Below are positions 21,617-33,276 of a stretch of 64,000 bases of DNA, piece by piece. Source of the DNA: Tritrichomonas musculus (taxonomy: Eukaryota > Parabasalia > Tritrichomonadida > Tritrichomonadidae); the NCBI GenBank assembly GCA_039105265.1, contig JAPFFF010000058.1, positions 310,001 through 374,000 on the forward strand, written 5' to 3'. The translations under genes were made by a program, and so were the position numbers. The notes under the pieces were generated by a model that was given only the letters and a program-made list of their open reading frames with translations, did not search any database and was not told where the DNA came from. Numbering within the stretch: position 1 is the first letter of the stretch; every line of letters starts with the position of its first letter.

Positions 21617-22214
21617 AGGGAATTATTAAAAATACTTTTTGCATTACTATTACTCTCTTTTTTTACTGATACAAATTAATTGTAATGTATTCCATCAATG
21701 AAATTTTATTCATATCAATAGGCCTTATTTTTTTACATCACAAATACTATAAACGTCTTTTTAACGTCTTTTTTCGTAAAATAACGATTTTTTGATTTGT
21801 AGTATTAAGGAAACTTTTTGAATGCGAATAAATTTTTTTTTTAATATATATAAATTAGTATAAAATTTTTCAAAGTTCGATATTACACTGATTTAAATCT
21901 TTGAAAAAATAGTCTTTATGATATATTTTGTATCCAAATAATAAATTAATCAGCTCAAAATAATATTATGTTAACTTTTATCTGGAAATATCATAAATAT
22001 TATTTTATTTTTTCTGTTAAATTAAATGTTTCCAAACTAATAATTTAATATTTTATTTAACTGTTTTTCAAATAATTATTAATCATTTAATTATTACTTA
22101 TGAAGTTATTCTTGCGATAAATATTTTTATTTCATGAATTTTTTGTGAACATTTGAAAGGGTTATTTTATGAATTTATCAATTACCTTGAAATGTTAAAA
22201 ATCACTTTTTTTAG

Positions 22215-22283
22215 CGATCAATCTTTTACGGGGCTGGAACCAGCCCAGTAAAAGATTGGTCGTTATGGGGGCGAAGCCCCCAT
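22215..22283. other. GC-rich double hairpin, possible structured RNA or element tip
   Basis: Two adjacent hairpins stand out in surrounding DNA of very low GC. Hairpin 1 has a 23-bp stem (22215-22237 with 22240-22262, about two imperfect pairs) and a tight AA loop. Hairpin 2 (22265-22283) has a perfect 8-bp stem ATGGGGGC with a GAA loop. The strand direction is unknown and no promoter is visible. Confidence 0.5.
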
Positions 22284-22697
22284 TAAAAAAAATTAATTTT
22301 TTTTCATTCTTTTCTAATTATATTTTACATTTGATATGTGTTTTAACAAGAAATTATTTAATTATTTCCAAAATTCATTAATATATTATCCTACTAACTT
22401 TTTAAAACGCTTTTTTGAAATTTTATAAATAAATTTCTTACATTTTGCTAAAATTATTATCTTTTCTTAAATTTTTATATAATTGATCTTTAATATAAAA
22501 TATCGTAAACAACTAGATATACATACTTAAATAAAATCTTTTTTATAGTTTCTGATTTGACTGAATTTCATTCAAATCTAAAAACTCAATCATATTTCGT
22601 TTATTCTTAAATTATTCTTATTAACCAATATAAAATATCGCGGCAACAGCACTTTTTTATAATATTTTCATAAGGATGATATCTTTCTTCATTTTAA

Positions 22698-23043
22698 GGT
22701 TCTCCTTTCAAATTCAAAAGATTAAATTCAATGAGATTTCACAAAAAAAATAAACATGAATATTATTTTTAAAAATGAATTAAAATATAAAATTTATACA
22801 GATATATATTTCAAATAATTGAATAAAAACATTTTTATGAAATCTTATCGATTTTGTTTTTTTACAGATAGAAATTATAAAATTAAAAAATCAATTAAAT
22901 TTTGACAAAATAAGATTTAATCGTTGAGGCCAATTTTTTTTATTTTTCACACAAACTTTTTCCGAATAATGCTCTATTGAATCATTTATTCTATGAGCTA
23001 ATTCAATATTGAATAATTTACATTTTTTTTGGGAAGGAGAACC
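22698..23043. mobile_element. TTAA-flanked MITE
   Basis: 346 bp with ends GGTTCTCCTTTC and GGGAAGGAGAACC, flanked by TTAA on each side (22694-22697, 23044-23047). TTAA targets are typical of piggyBac and Kolobok transposases; no such gene is in the window. Confidence 0.65.
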
Positions 23044-23531
23044 TTAAAATTTGGATCATATTTCACACTTATGTATTTCTTTAATCATTAACCTACTTCA
23101 CACTTATTACAATTTTATTAATCATTAAAAATAAATAGATAATAAAAAACTAATGTTTCATTATAATAATAATTTTAACTTTTTAAGAGGCTATTTGGCA
23201 ACATTGTGACAGCTTTTCTAGTTTATTTTATGAAGAATCAAAAATAATATTATTTAATTTGAAAAACATTTTACTATTTTATCTTTTTATTTTTAAATTA
23301 TTAAAAACATTTTTAATATAAAAAAATAATTGTAGATCAAGATAAAAATAAAAAACTAATATCGAGAAAATTACAATTGTAATTTTTAAACGGACAAGTT
23401 GTATACAATTGTAAATACAAAAACTAAGGCTAACATATCAATGCCAAAAATATTATTTAAATTTATAAAAATAACAAAATTTAAAAAGTATAATATTTTA
23501 TTATCTAAATAATATAATTTTATCTCATAAT

Positions 23532-24008
23532 TAGGCTTGTTATTCTCCGATTCTCGAGATCGATAATTGATTGACTTTTTGATATCGATACATAAATATG
23601 CACTGATTCTCGAGATCGATTTCAGAGATCGAGAATTTTTTTCTCAGATTTGGATATTAGAATTTTCAATTAAACTTTTTGATAAATATATGATCGTAAT
23701 TTAATCTCAATTATTTCATAAAAAAGATTGAATTTTTTGATTTTAATCTTAAAATAAACATCAATACATTCTATTATTTATTTTTAAATATTATAAAATC
23801 ACAAATACCAATTATAAAAAGAGATAAATCTGTTTGAGATCTCGAGATCTCGGTAATTGATATCAAGTTTACAATTATTTTTATATCACATTTCATATCT
23901 GATATCTTGATAATCGATAATCTCGATATCAGATTTGTAAACTGATGATCGAGTATCAGATGCAAAAAAGTGACGTTTTTGATATCGATTCTCAAAATAA
24001 CAAGTCTA
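23532..24008. mobile_element. TAGGCTTG MITE, complete
   Basis: 477 bp. Ends TAGGCTTGTTATT and AATAACAAGTCTA are inverted, and the 8-bp flank CTCATAAT is identical on both sides (23524-23531, 24009-24016). The interior has repeated ATCGAGA/TCTCGAT and GATATC words making many short palindromes. Non-coding. Confidence 0.85.
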
Positions 24009-24018
24009 CTCATAATAA

Positions 24019-24614
24019 TAGACTTGTTAAAGTCCACGGACCTGTGGACTTACAAAATTCATTCAAATTTTTTTAGCATTTTTTATTTATTCACAAAATA
24101 AAAATTATTTATAATTTCTCTGAAATACACTTGTCCATCTGCCAGGACTTCCAAAATTCTTTCAATATTTTTAGCATTTTTTTTTATTCACAAAATAAAT
24201 GATCGAATTATTATTTCTCAGAAATAATCTGGTCCATCTGCCAGGACTTCCAAAATTCTTTCAATTATTTTAGAATTTTTTATTTTTTCACAAAATAAAA
24301 GAATTATAAAATTTCTTTGAAATATTTTGGTCCATCTGCCAGGATTTCCAAAATTCCTTCAATTGTTTATGACATTTTTTTTCATGATTAAAAACATTCA
24401 AATATAATTTACTCATATTAGTTACTACTTTTCTATTTAAATAAACAAAAAAAATTAAATAAACAAATAAACTATAAAATATATGCATAAAATGAGTTCT
24501 TTTTTGAGATATAAAATAAAAATAAATTGACAAGGTTTGTTAGGTCCACGCCAAGTCCCGAGTCCACAAAAAGTCCATGAAAAGTGCATTTGTCCCAGAC
24601 TTTTAACAAGTCTA
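24019..24614. mobile_element. TAGACTTG MITE, complete reference copy
   Basis: 596 bp. Ends TAGACTTGTTAAAGTCC and GGACTTTTAACAAGTCTA are inverted, with 8-bp flanks CATAATAA on both sides (24011-24018, 24615-24622). It landed inside the target duplication of the neighbouring TAGGCTTG MITE. The left half holds three related units around GGTCCATCTGCCAGGAYTTC (24120-24350). This copy gives the unsplit order for the nested element at 5662-13959. Confidence 0.9.
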
Positions 24615-24622
24615 CATAATAA

Positions 24623-25092
24623 AGAGGTATTCATGTAGAGAAATTGACGAAATATTGTAATTTTGATCATTATTATTTTATTTTTATTTTGAAACTAAGA
24701 TTGTACTTTAATGAATAAGAATTTTATACTCCTATTTTTAAGATATTTCTATTTTTATTTTTCTGAATAAAAATTGTTTTATAATTGAAAGGCCTTTTAA
24801 TTATTTTATATAAAAATTGATGTAATATAGATATATATTTAATTTTGTTTTATTTATTGTTATCGTATATATATATTTAAATAATATATTAATACTTATA
24901 TGTTTATAAAACATTTTATTTCTAAAGATATACTTGTTTACATTTCATTTTATTTTTAATAAATTTTTAACTTTTTCAGTTATTATATTTATTTATTGAA
25001 ATAATAAACTTTTTGTATCCTAGTAATATTTTTATTAAAACATTAATTTAATTTATATAAATGATAGATATTACTATTTATATACAATATGT
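24623..25092. other. gene-free AT-rich spacer
   Basis: No ORF or repeat structure of note between the MITE pair and the hAT-like element. Confidence 0.6.
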
Positions 25093-25921
25093 CAGGGTTG
25101 CTTATCGATATTATCCGATAACGGTTATGATCGTCCAATGAATATCGATATTATCTGATAAACTTTCGATGACAGATAAATATCGATAAATGAAAATTTT
25201 TATCGATAAATTTTTTATCTGATTAAAATTTTGTATCCGATAACTACCGATAAATATAACTTTTTAGAAAGAACTAATAATTGGATTTTAAAAATTTAAG
25301 GGACCACTATCATATTTTTTTGTAAACATTTCAATATTGAGAAAACTCATAGAAAAGAAAATTCAATAGTTGTTATCTCGGAAAAAGTTTAAAACTTTAA
25401 AATTTCACCATTCCGATCATTTTTGTAAAATTTTTACTCCTTTCAACTTTTAAATTTTTATTGAAAAAAGGGAATAGGCTTAAAAGAAGAATAGAAATAA
25501 ATGATATGTAATTTATATAATTTATATATACCAAAATATAGCAAAAATACTCAAGAAATAATTTTTTTTAAGTCAATTAATTTTGTGATAACTCATAGAA
25601 TTTTTAACATAGAATTTGATAGTGGTCCCTTAAGCGCATAATGTTTTTTTTTCTTTGTTTATAATGTTTTTTAATAAAAAAATATAAAAATAATTCTTGA
25701 TGTTATATAATATTTATCATCAGAAAGTTTTATCTATATATATATATAAACGCTGGCCCTCTCAATTTTAAAATCAACTTTTTTGCAGTTCTTTTGTGAT
25801 ATTTAAAATCTCCGTATTATTCTTACAATGAATCTTCTCTTTTTTAAGCACTAAATTGCGAATAAAAGGTAGTTTTCATTCAAAATGAATTTTTTTTTTA
25901 TTAATTGAATTAATTGAATTA

Positions 25922-26201
25922 TAGTGGTCGGAATAATATGTATACCTTTGAAAAATATGTATACGCCTGATTTTCAATTGTTATATGGCTGTTAATTCAA
26001 AAATTTGAATATAATTAAATTTGAAAAATTCATAAATATCTCATTTAATTTTTGACAAAAATCTTTTTATAATTAAAAATTATATTAAATTAGGAAATAA
26101 GATATAATTTCAAAGTATAAAATAAATAGTAATTAATTTCTGAAAGAGAAACATAACGTATACATATAATTCAATATGTATACATATTTTTCTCACCACT
26201 A
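25922..26201. mobile_element. TA-flanked MITE with ATATGTATAC ends
   Basis: 280 bp. The ends TAGTGGTCGGAATAATATGT and the inverse at 26180-26201 pair over about 25 bp, with flanking TA (25920-25921, 26202-26203). The GTATAC palindrome recurs inside each end. Mariner-type target. No ORF. Confidence 0.6.
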
Positions 26202-26269
26202 TAGATTATTTTTTTATTATTATTATTATTTATTTTTTTATTATTATTATTGTTATTTGTTCAATTAAT

Positions 26270-29200
26270 TCAATTGGATTATTTTTTAATCAGTCCTCAG
26301 CCAATAAGCAACTCAGCCAAGAAACAACTCAGCCAAGGAGCAACTCACCCAAGGAGCTACTCAGCCAAGGAGCAACTCAGCCAAGGAGCATCTCATGCAA
26401 GGAGCAACTCAGCCAAGAAACAACTTACCCAAGGGGCAACATAGCAAATGAACAACTCAGCCAAGAAACAACTTAGCCAAGGAGCAACTCAGCCAAGGAG
26501 CAACTCAGCCAAGAAACAACTCAGCAAAGGAACAACTCATCCAAGGAACAACTTAGCCAAGGAACAACTTAGCCAAGGAGCAACTCAGCCAAGATACTAC
26601 TCAGCCATGAAACAACTCAGCCAAGAAACAACCCAGCCAAGGAGCATCTCATTCAAGGAGCAACTCAGCCAAGAAACAACTTAGCCAAGAAACAACTTAG
26701 CCAAGGAGCAACTCAGCCAAGAAACAACTCAGCAAAGGAACAACTCAGCCAAGGAGCATCTCAGCCAAGAAACAACTTAGCCAAGAAACAACTTAACCAA
26801 GGAGCAACTCAGCCAAGAAACAACTCAGCAAAGGAACAACTCAGCCAAGGAGCATCTCAGCCAAGAAACAACTTAGCCAAGGAGCAACTTAGCAAATGAA
26901 CAACTCAGCCAAGGAGCTACTCAGCCAAGGAGCATCTCAGCCAATAAACAACTTAGCCAAGGAGCAACTTAGCAAATGAACAACTCAGCCAAGATACTAC
27001 TCATCCAAGGAGCAACTCAGCCAAGAAACAACTCAGCCAAGAAACAACTTAGCCAAGGAGCAAATCAGCCAAAATACTACTCATCCAAGAAACAACTCAG
27101 CCAAGATACTACTCACCCAAGGAGCAACTCAGCCAAGGAGCATCTCAGCCAAGAAACAACTTAGCCAAGGAGCAACTTAGCAAATGAACAACTCAGCCAA
27201 GAATCAACTCAACTAAGAAACAACTCAGCCAAGAAACAACTTAGCCAAGAAACAAATCAGCCAAGGAGCAACTCAGCCAAAATACTACTCAGCCATGAAA
27301 CAACTCAGCCAAGAAACAAATCAGCCAAGGAGCAACTCAGCCAAAATACTACTCAGCCATGAAACAACTCAGCCAAGATACTACTCACCCAAGGAGCAAC
27401 TCAGCCAAGGAGCATCTCAGCCAAGAAACAACTTACCCAAGAAACAACTTACCCAAGAAACAACTTAGCAAATGAACAACTTAGCAAATGAACAACTTAG
27501 CAAATGAACAACTCAGCCAAGAATCAACTCAACTAAGAAACAACTCAGCCAAGAAACAACTTAGCCAAGAAACAAATCAGCCAAGGAGCAACTCAGCCAA
27601 AATACTACTCAGCCAAAATACTACTCAGCCATGAAACAACTCAGCCAAGGAGCAACTCAGCCAAGAAACAAATCAGCCAAGGAGCAACTCAGCCAAAATA
27701 CTACTCAGCCAAGAAACAACTTACCCAAGAAACAACTTACCCAAGAAACAACTTAGCAAATGAACAACTTAGCAAATGAACAACTCAGCCAAGAAACAAC
27801 TTACCCAAGAAACAACTTAGCAAATGAACAACTTAGCAAATGAACAACTCAGCCAAGAATCAACTCAACTAAGAAACAACTCAGCCAAGAAACAACTCAG
27901 CAAAGAATCAACTTACCCAAGAAACAACTCAGCATAAAAGCAATTCATCACCGGAATGCTACACTTATTGGTGATGAATAAGAAAGATTGGATAAGATAA
28001 AATGCTACACTTATCGGTTTTTTTAATAAAGAGAATTTTTTTAACTCAAATCTTTTTTTTTTTATTAATAATATTATTATTATTAAACGGGAATAGATGA
28101 AATTGGATAAAAAAGAAGAGAATAAGAAAGATTGGATAAGATAGAAAAGAATGAGAATAAGAAATATTGGATAAGATAAAAGAGAATAAGAAAGATTAAA
28201 TGAGATAGAAGAGAATAAGAAAGATCAAATGAGATAGAAGAGAATATGAGAGATTCGATAAGATAGAAGAGAATGAGAATAAGAAAGATTGAATAAGATA
28301 AAAGAGAATAAGAAAGATTAGATGAAATAGGAGAGAATAGGTGATATTGGATGAGAAAGATTAATTTAGAGAGAAGAGAATAAGTGAGATTAGATAAGAT
28401 AAATGAGATTGGATGAGAAAGATTAAATGAGATAGAAGAGAATATGAGAGATTGGATAAGATAGAAGAGAATGAGAATAAGAAAATTGGATGAAATAGAA
28501 GAGAATAGATGAGATTGGATAAGATGAAAGAGAATAAGAAAGATTAGATGAAATAGGAGAGAATAGGTGATATTGGATGAGAAAGATTAATTTAGAGAGA
28601 AGAGAATAAGTGAGATTAGATAAGATAAATGAGATTGGATGAGAAAGATTAAATGAGATAGAAGAGAATAAGAAAGATCAAATGAGATAGAAGAGAATAT
28701 GAGAGATTGGATAAGATAGAAGAGAATGAGAATAAGAAAGATTGAATAAGATAAATGAGAATAAGAAAAATTGGATGAAATAGAAGAGAATAGAAGAAAA
28801 TGGATATGAAAGATTAGGATAAGAGAGATTGGGTCAGATGAAAAAGAATAAGAGAAATTAGATAAGAAAAATGTGAATAAGTTAAATTAGATGATATAGA
28901 AGAGAATAGAAAAGACTAATTGAAAAAGATAAGAATAAGAAATATTAAATTATAAAGATGAAAATAAAGAAGAATAAATGAGAATAGATTGGATTGAATG
29001 AGAAAGATGAGAATAAAAAAGATTAGATGAAAAAGATGATAATACAGGAGATGCGATGGAATAAATGAGACTGAAGGGAATAGATAAGATTTAATGAGAA
29101 TAATAAGATTGGAAGAGATAGATGAGAATAATTAAGATTAAATGAAAAAATTAGAACAAGAGAATAAATGATATTGAATGAGAAAGAGGAGATTAGACAA

Positions 29201-29359
29201 AGTTTGGCAAGAATAAATGAGGATAAACTCTTCGAAGAGTTTAGATGAAAAGAATTTGCTTTATTAAAAAAATGTTTTTGATTTGGAAAATAGAAAAAAT
29301 CAATTTTTAAGGTAAAAGACACTTTTTGAGCGAAGCTCAAAAAGTGGCGTTCTAGTTTT
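26270..29359. repeat. composite repeat unit, copy 2
   Basis: Same order as 15255-16901 but longer. The 16-bp minisatellite runs 26290-27945 (roughly three times copy 1), then GGAATGCTACACTTATTGG, then the purine-rich array (28085-29210), a partly decayed palindrome (29219-29245), the terminal hairpin (29320-29346) and GCGTTCTAG. The 16-bp unit lacks stops in all three forward frames, so it yields long spurious Ser/Gln/Lys-rich ORFs with a 16-residue period. I do not call these genes. Confidence 0.85.
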
Positions 29360-29734
29360 TTCTAAAGAAAAGTGAGTTACCAATAAATTTATATTTTATA
29401 TAAAATATTATTGTTGAAAAAAAATAATTATACTTGTTATTTCGGTGGATATATGAAATATAAAAAATTCGGTATTTCGATTCAAAAGTAGTCAACACAA
29501 TGAAATTCATTAATTTACCTGAAGAAAGTGTATTTTTCGCCACTTGTGGCTTATTACAAGTGTTTTTTGAGGTTAATCATTGATTAATAATAGCATTGCT
29601 AATAAATCAAGACTTTAATATTTCCATTATGTTGTATTGGTAATACTTCATAATATTTTTTGCTATCATCCATCAATTTAATGCTTTTTACTTTAAATAT
29701 ATGCAATTAAAGAAAAAATAGTAATAATATTTTT

Positions 29735-30603
29735 GATAAATGTTTTTTTCCGTCAATTTTACAACGTACGTTTATACATAATTTTTGACGGTTATTGTCC
29801 TTTATTTTTAAAAAGGAAGATAAATGTTAAATATAATAAAAGAACCTCTTCAACAAGAACAAAATCAATAAGCTTAAACAACTCAGTTCTCATTTTAATC
29901 TTTGCTACTTTTTTCACACCTACAGAATCTTAAATTACAATATCAAAAATCACCTCAAAGATGACGAAAGATCTTCAACAAGAACAACATCAATAAGCTT
30001 AAACAACTCAATTCTCATTTTAATCTTTGCTACTTTTTTCACACCTACAATATCTTAAATTGCAATATCAATACGACATTAACAGCACACCAAGAGCTCA
30101 AATTGATGCAAGCTATATTACAAAGACTCGAAAATACGTTTGTAAAGTCATAAAGAAATATAGCAAATGTAAAAATAAAACACAAATTTCTACATTCGTA
30201 AATCAGCAATTGCCATTCCATGAAACACCCAAAACCTTTGTTCTTGGCTATCCATCAGACGTTTTCCGAGTTATTGATGAAGGAATCACAAAATTTTACC
30301 AAGATAATTAGTTAATGATAAATTAATTGCTTATTTGGTCAGTATGCACACAAAAAGTTCAACAACTAAATATATATATTTATATATATACAAAATAAGA
30401 AATATAAAATGAAACATAATAATATAATTAAAATATCATATACTTAATAATAAATATTTTTTTTTTAAATATTATTTATAATCAACAAAAATTATAAGTT
30501 TTTAAAAATTCAAAAAAGTCATTGAAAAATCATGACATGTGTTGTGAAATTGACGGAAGATTTTTAACGTACGTTGTAAATTTGACGGAAAAAAACATTT
30601 ATC
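29735..30603. mobile_element. 869-bp TIR element with 8-bp target duplication
   Basis: TIRs of about 37 bp start GATAAATGTTTTTTTCCGTC and contain CAACGTACGTT. The flanks ATATTTTT are identical (29727-29734, 30604-30611). Inside is a tandem duplication of about 120 bp (from about 29847 and from about 29968, both with AACAAGAACAA and TTTGCTACTTTTTTCACACC). A 94-codon ORF (30027-30311) of unknown product may be a scrap of the parent transposase. Confidence 0.8.
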
Positions 30604-31011
30604 ATATTTTTAAATTCTTATTTGTTTTTATTTGTTGTTTTTTATTGCTTTAACTTAGTAAAATCAATGCTTAACACGAGGCTCAATCAAATCAGTAATG
30701 ATTTATATTTTTTTATCGATGTTTATAAATAAAAAATGCATTATAGTTATTTTATCGATAAATATCAATAAAAATTGAAGGACTATTTAAAATTTATCGA
30801 TATTTATCGATAAAAATTTTACAATTTATCTGATCATGAGACCATTTATCGGACGGTTATCATCCGATAAGACCATTTATCGGACGGTTAGAAAAACGTA
30901 TATATCGATAGTCATCATTCATCGGACGGTTTTTTATCGATATTATCGGATTATCGATAATCTTCCGATGACCAATAAAACGGTTTATCGATAAGCATCC
31001 CTGCAATATGT

Positions 31012-31819
31012 ATTTTATATTTAAGTTTTATATAATATATTAAATAGATAAATTAACAAAAAAAAAAAAAAAAAAAAAATGAATAATTCAATTAAACGAT
31101 GATTTTAAATTGAATTTCTAAAAATATTAGTTGGTTTGTATTGTGATTGTTTTTTGGTTTTCAATATATTAAATATTAAAATTAATTTTATAAAATGGCA
31201 AATAATAATTTAACTAAATAAAAAATATTTTTTTAATATATTTATGAAGATGAGCAAATTTATATTTTTCAAGAATCATTTCACTAATAACTTCACTTCA
31301 CCGAAAATAATCATCTCACATCACTAAAATAATAATAACGTACAAAAATACGATGAGAAATAATTCAAAATAATACAAAATATTAATTTCATTATTCTTT
31401 AAAATGAGAGTATAAAGTAACTTATTTACATAATAAAATTTATTTAAATATATATTATTATTATATTGTACAATTAGTGTATTATTATTTCGTAAAGCAA
31501 TTGAGAAATAAGTAATTTTCTTGTTGTTTACGTGTAAATGATATTTACAACATTTGTGTAAAATCAGAGATTTTGAGTAATTACTATGAGATCGTTTAGT
31601 GAGGAATGTGTTGTTATTATTTCGTGCTTTGAGTTTTCTTATTGATGTTACCTTCTTGTTGTTTACGTGTAAATGATATTTTAATATCGCATCTGACAAT
31701 TTATTATTAAAATTGTTTCCTTATTTTGCGTTGATCACAAACAATCTGCTGGTGGAATCAGCAGCGGAACCAATCAATAATGCATTTGCTCGGATGCGAT
31801 ACCAATTTCAAAACAAAAG
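31012..31819. other. gene-free spacer with poly-A run and direct repeat
   Basis: About 22 consecutive A residues at 31058-31079. A TCTTGTTGTTTACGTGTAAA block occurs twice (about 31520 and 31650), giving a minus-strand ORF of 127 codons whose product repeats HLHVNNKK. I do not consider it a real gene. No element ends were identified. Confidence 0.45.
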
Positions 31820-31863
31820 GGCGCCTTTTTTCAGATAATAGATAATTCACCTTTATAACCGTT

Positions 31864-32025
31864 TTATTTCAATCTCTCAAAAAGTTCATCTCGACGATAG
31901 AACTTTTTCTCGGTAATAGCTCTCTTAAGTACTGCTAAGTCGGCTGTAGTGTACAATTCATCTAAGCCAATTTGTCCATTGTATGGAGTTTGCTTTGCAA
32001 ATGCTGTGTTCTTGTTCTTACTCAT
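31864..32025 (-). CDS. small hypothetical protein of the helicase module
   Basis: 53 aa from Met at 32025 (MSKNKNTAF); an upstream in-frame Met at 32085 would give 73 aa, but the Lys/Asn-rich start is more natural. It ends with a charged helix (VLKRAITEKKFYRRDELFERLK). Product not recognised. Confidence 0.35.
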   Translation of the reverse strand: MSKNKNTAFAKQTPYNGQIGLDELYTTADLAVLKRAITEKKFYRRDELFERLK

Positions 32026-32128
32026 TTCTCCGAAATTAAACTTACACATTTCTCGCACAAAAACAATACTATATTCACAATGCATGTATTAAATATGTAA
32101 TCCGAACCTAATAAATATTAGCGCTAAC

Positions 32129-32217
32129 TGGTATAGTTGTTTGATCATGAAGCATGTCTCCGGGCTGCGGCAGCAGGCATGAGTTCGATTCGCTGCCATA
32201 CCTATTTTCTGTGTAAA
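32129..32217 (+). other. tRNA-like sequence with A-box and B-box matches
   Basis: TGGTATAGTTG (32129-32139) fits the Pol III A-box consensus. GAGTTCGATTC (32181-32191) is close to a B box and has a standard TTCGATTC T-loop. TTTT follows at 32214-32217. GGTAT pairs with ATACC, and GGCAGC with GCTGCC, but a full cloverleaf does not close (T and D stems are poor). It may be a decayed tRNA, a tRNA-derived element or chance. Confidence 0.3.
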
Positions 32218-32548
32218 TTTGTATTTTATTTGTGATAGAGCCCATAGCGAATTAACACCTATGTGGTAAGCTATTGCTTGTGGTATAAATTACACAGATG
32301 CATTTGCCGGCAGATGCAATCCTCGTAATGAAATGGCTTCGAGTCATTTCCCCAGCCTAGTGGATGCAATTGTTTCTCTTTATAAGGGATTGGATGTACG
32401 ATCCCGGGACCGTATGTTCATTGGCTTTGCCAAGTTCGCTTTGCGAATCTCTTATATCGAATGCATGACGCATCCACCAAGACAGTTGGTTTTTGCTCCG
32501 CGGATATTATTTTTGGTCTCATCATGTCTTAGTCTTTACATCGATGTC

Positions 32549-32785
32549 TTAGACCCTGCGACGAGGTCTGGTCTCGAATTTCATTACACCCTTGCGCTTG
32601 GTAAAGTGTTTATCATCACATGGTATCTCTTCATTAAGTGCTCTGGTGTCGAACAACCATGTATTTGGATTACGGCGCAATAGTGTGTTAACTGTTTTAT
32701 AGTCCTTGGCCTTAACTAGTCGAGATATCTCATATTTCAGCTTATTCATGTCATTCATCTCAAAGAGCTCAGTCAATTCAGTCAT
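32549..32785 (-). CDS. small hypothetical protein of the helicase module
   Basis: 78 aa, beginning MTELTELFEMNDMN and rich in charged helices (LKYEISRLVKAKDYKTVN), with a basic end RPRRRV. Product not recognised. The plus-strand ORF over the same bases (32333-32683) is judged a shadow because its neighbours are all minus-strand. Confidence 0.35.
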   Translation of the reverse strand: MTELTELFEMNDMNKLKYEISRLVKAKDYKTVNTLLRRNPNTWLFDTRALNEEIPCDDKHFTKRKGVMKFETRPRRRV

Positions 32786-32835
32786 TTAATGTAAACTAAA
32801 AATACATCTAAAACACATAATTATTTCATTTCTTC

Positions 32836-33181
32836 ACCAATTTATACACTCTACCCATCTTACCATTGGTCTTAACATATCTCATCTTAATTTCATATCC
32901 ATCTGGAATCGATTTCATATCTATTCCATAATAATCATATAGCTCTCTCTTAGTAGAGAATTATTCGTATTAAGTTTAGTCTCAGATGCCTTGGATGTCT
33001 CAGATGCCTTATCTACCTTATCTGTGTTGGTCTCATTCATGTTTATATCAATGTTAACATTCATATTTATATCAATCTTAATATTTACGGGGTCATTGTT
33101 CGAATCATTTGTTTCGCAAACTCCGCTATGTGGATTATTGGCTCCACCAAGTTCGCTTTGTGAATCGTCATCTGTATTCAT
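32836..33181 (-). pseudogene. short ORF carrying a YYG-domain copy, looks broken
   Basis: The N-terminal part is Asn/Asp/Thr-rich with repeats of INMNVNIDINM type. Its last 40 codons encode a domain (ELYDYYG ... GKMGRVYKL) related to the two C-terminal repeats of the helicase upstream. It looks degraded and is treated as part of a fossil module. Confidence 0.35.
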
Positions 33182-33276
33182 TTCATCGTATCCATCAAGT
33201 TCGCGTAAGCGAGTCGATACATAGCTGTCATGAGATCCATAAATAGCATCTCAATCTTTATTAAGATTTCTATTAA

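Larger units (their letters stand above)
21617..23523. other. gene-free AT-rich region around a GC hairpin and a MITE
   Basis: About 1.9 kb with no credible gene. It contains only the structures listed separately at 22215-22283 and 22698-23043. Confidence 0.6.
25093..31003. mobile_element. hAT-like element carrying several later insertions
   Basis: The left end CAGGGTTGCTTATCGATA and right end TATCGATAAGCATCCCTG form TIRs of the hAT style (CAGGG start). Flanks are a perfect 8-bp duplication CAATATGT (25085-25092, 31004-31011). Both ends have clusters of TATCGATA and TCGGACGGTT/TCCGATAA words over 200-300 bp, typical subterminal repeats. No hAT transposase remains. The 5.9 kb is largely other repeats: a TA-flanked MITE (25922), composite repeat copy 2 (26270-29359) and an 8-bp-TSD element (29735-30603). 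Confidence 0.8.

Noticed and set aside
26250-27164. Three Ser/Gln/Lys-rich ORFs with 16-residue period
   Set aside because: By-product of a 16-bp minisatellite that lacks stops in all forward frames.
31316-31699. 127-codon minus-strand ORF with repeated HLHVNNKK
   Set aside because: Produced by a direct repeat in AT-rich DNA; no family recognised and no conserved features.
32333-32683. 116-codon plus-strand ORF
   Set aside because: Opposes the minus-strand module and overlaps a better minus-strand ORF; no family recognised.
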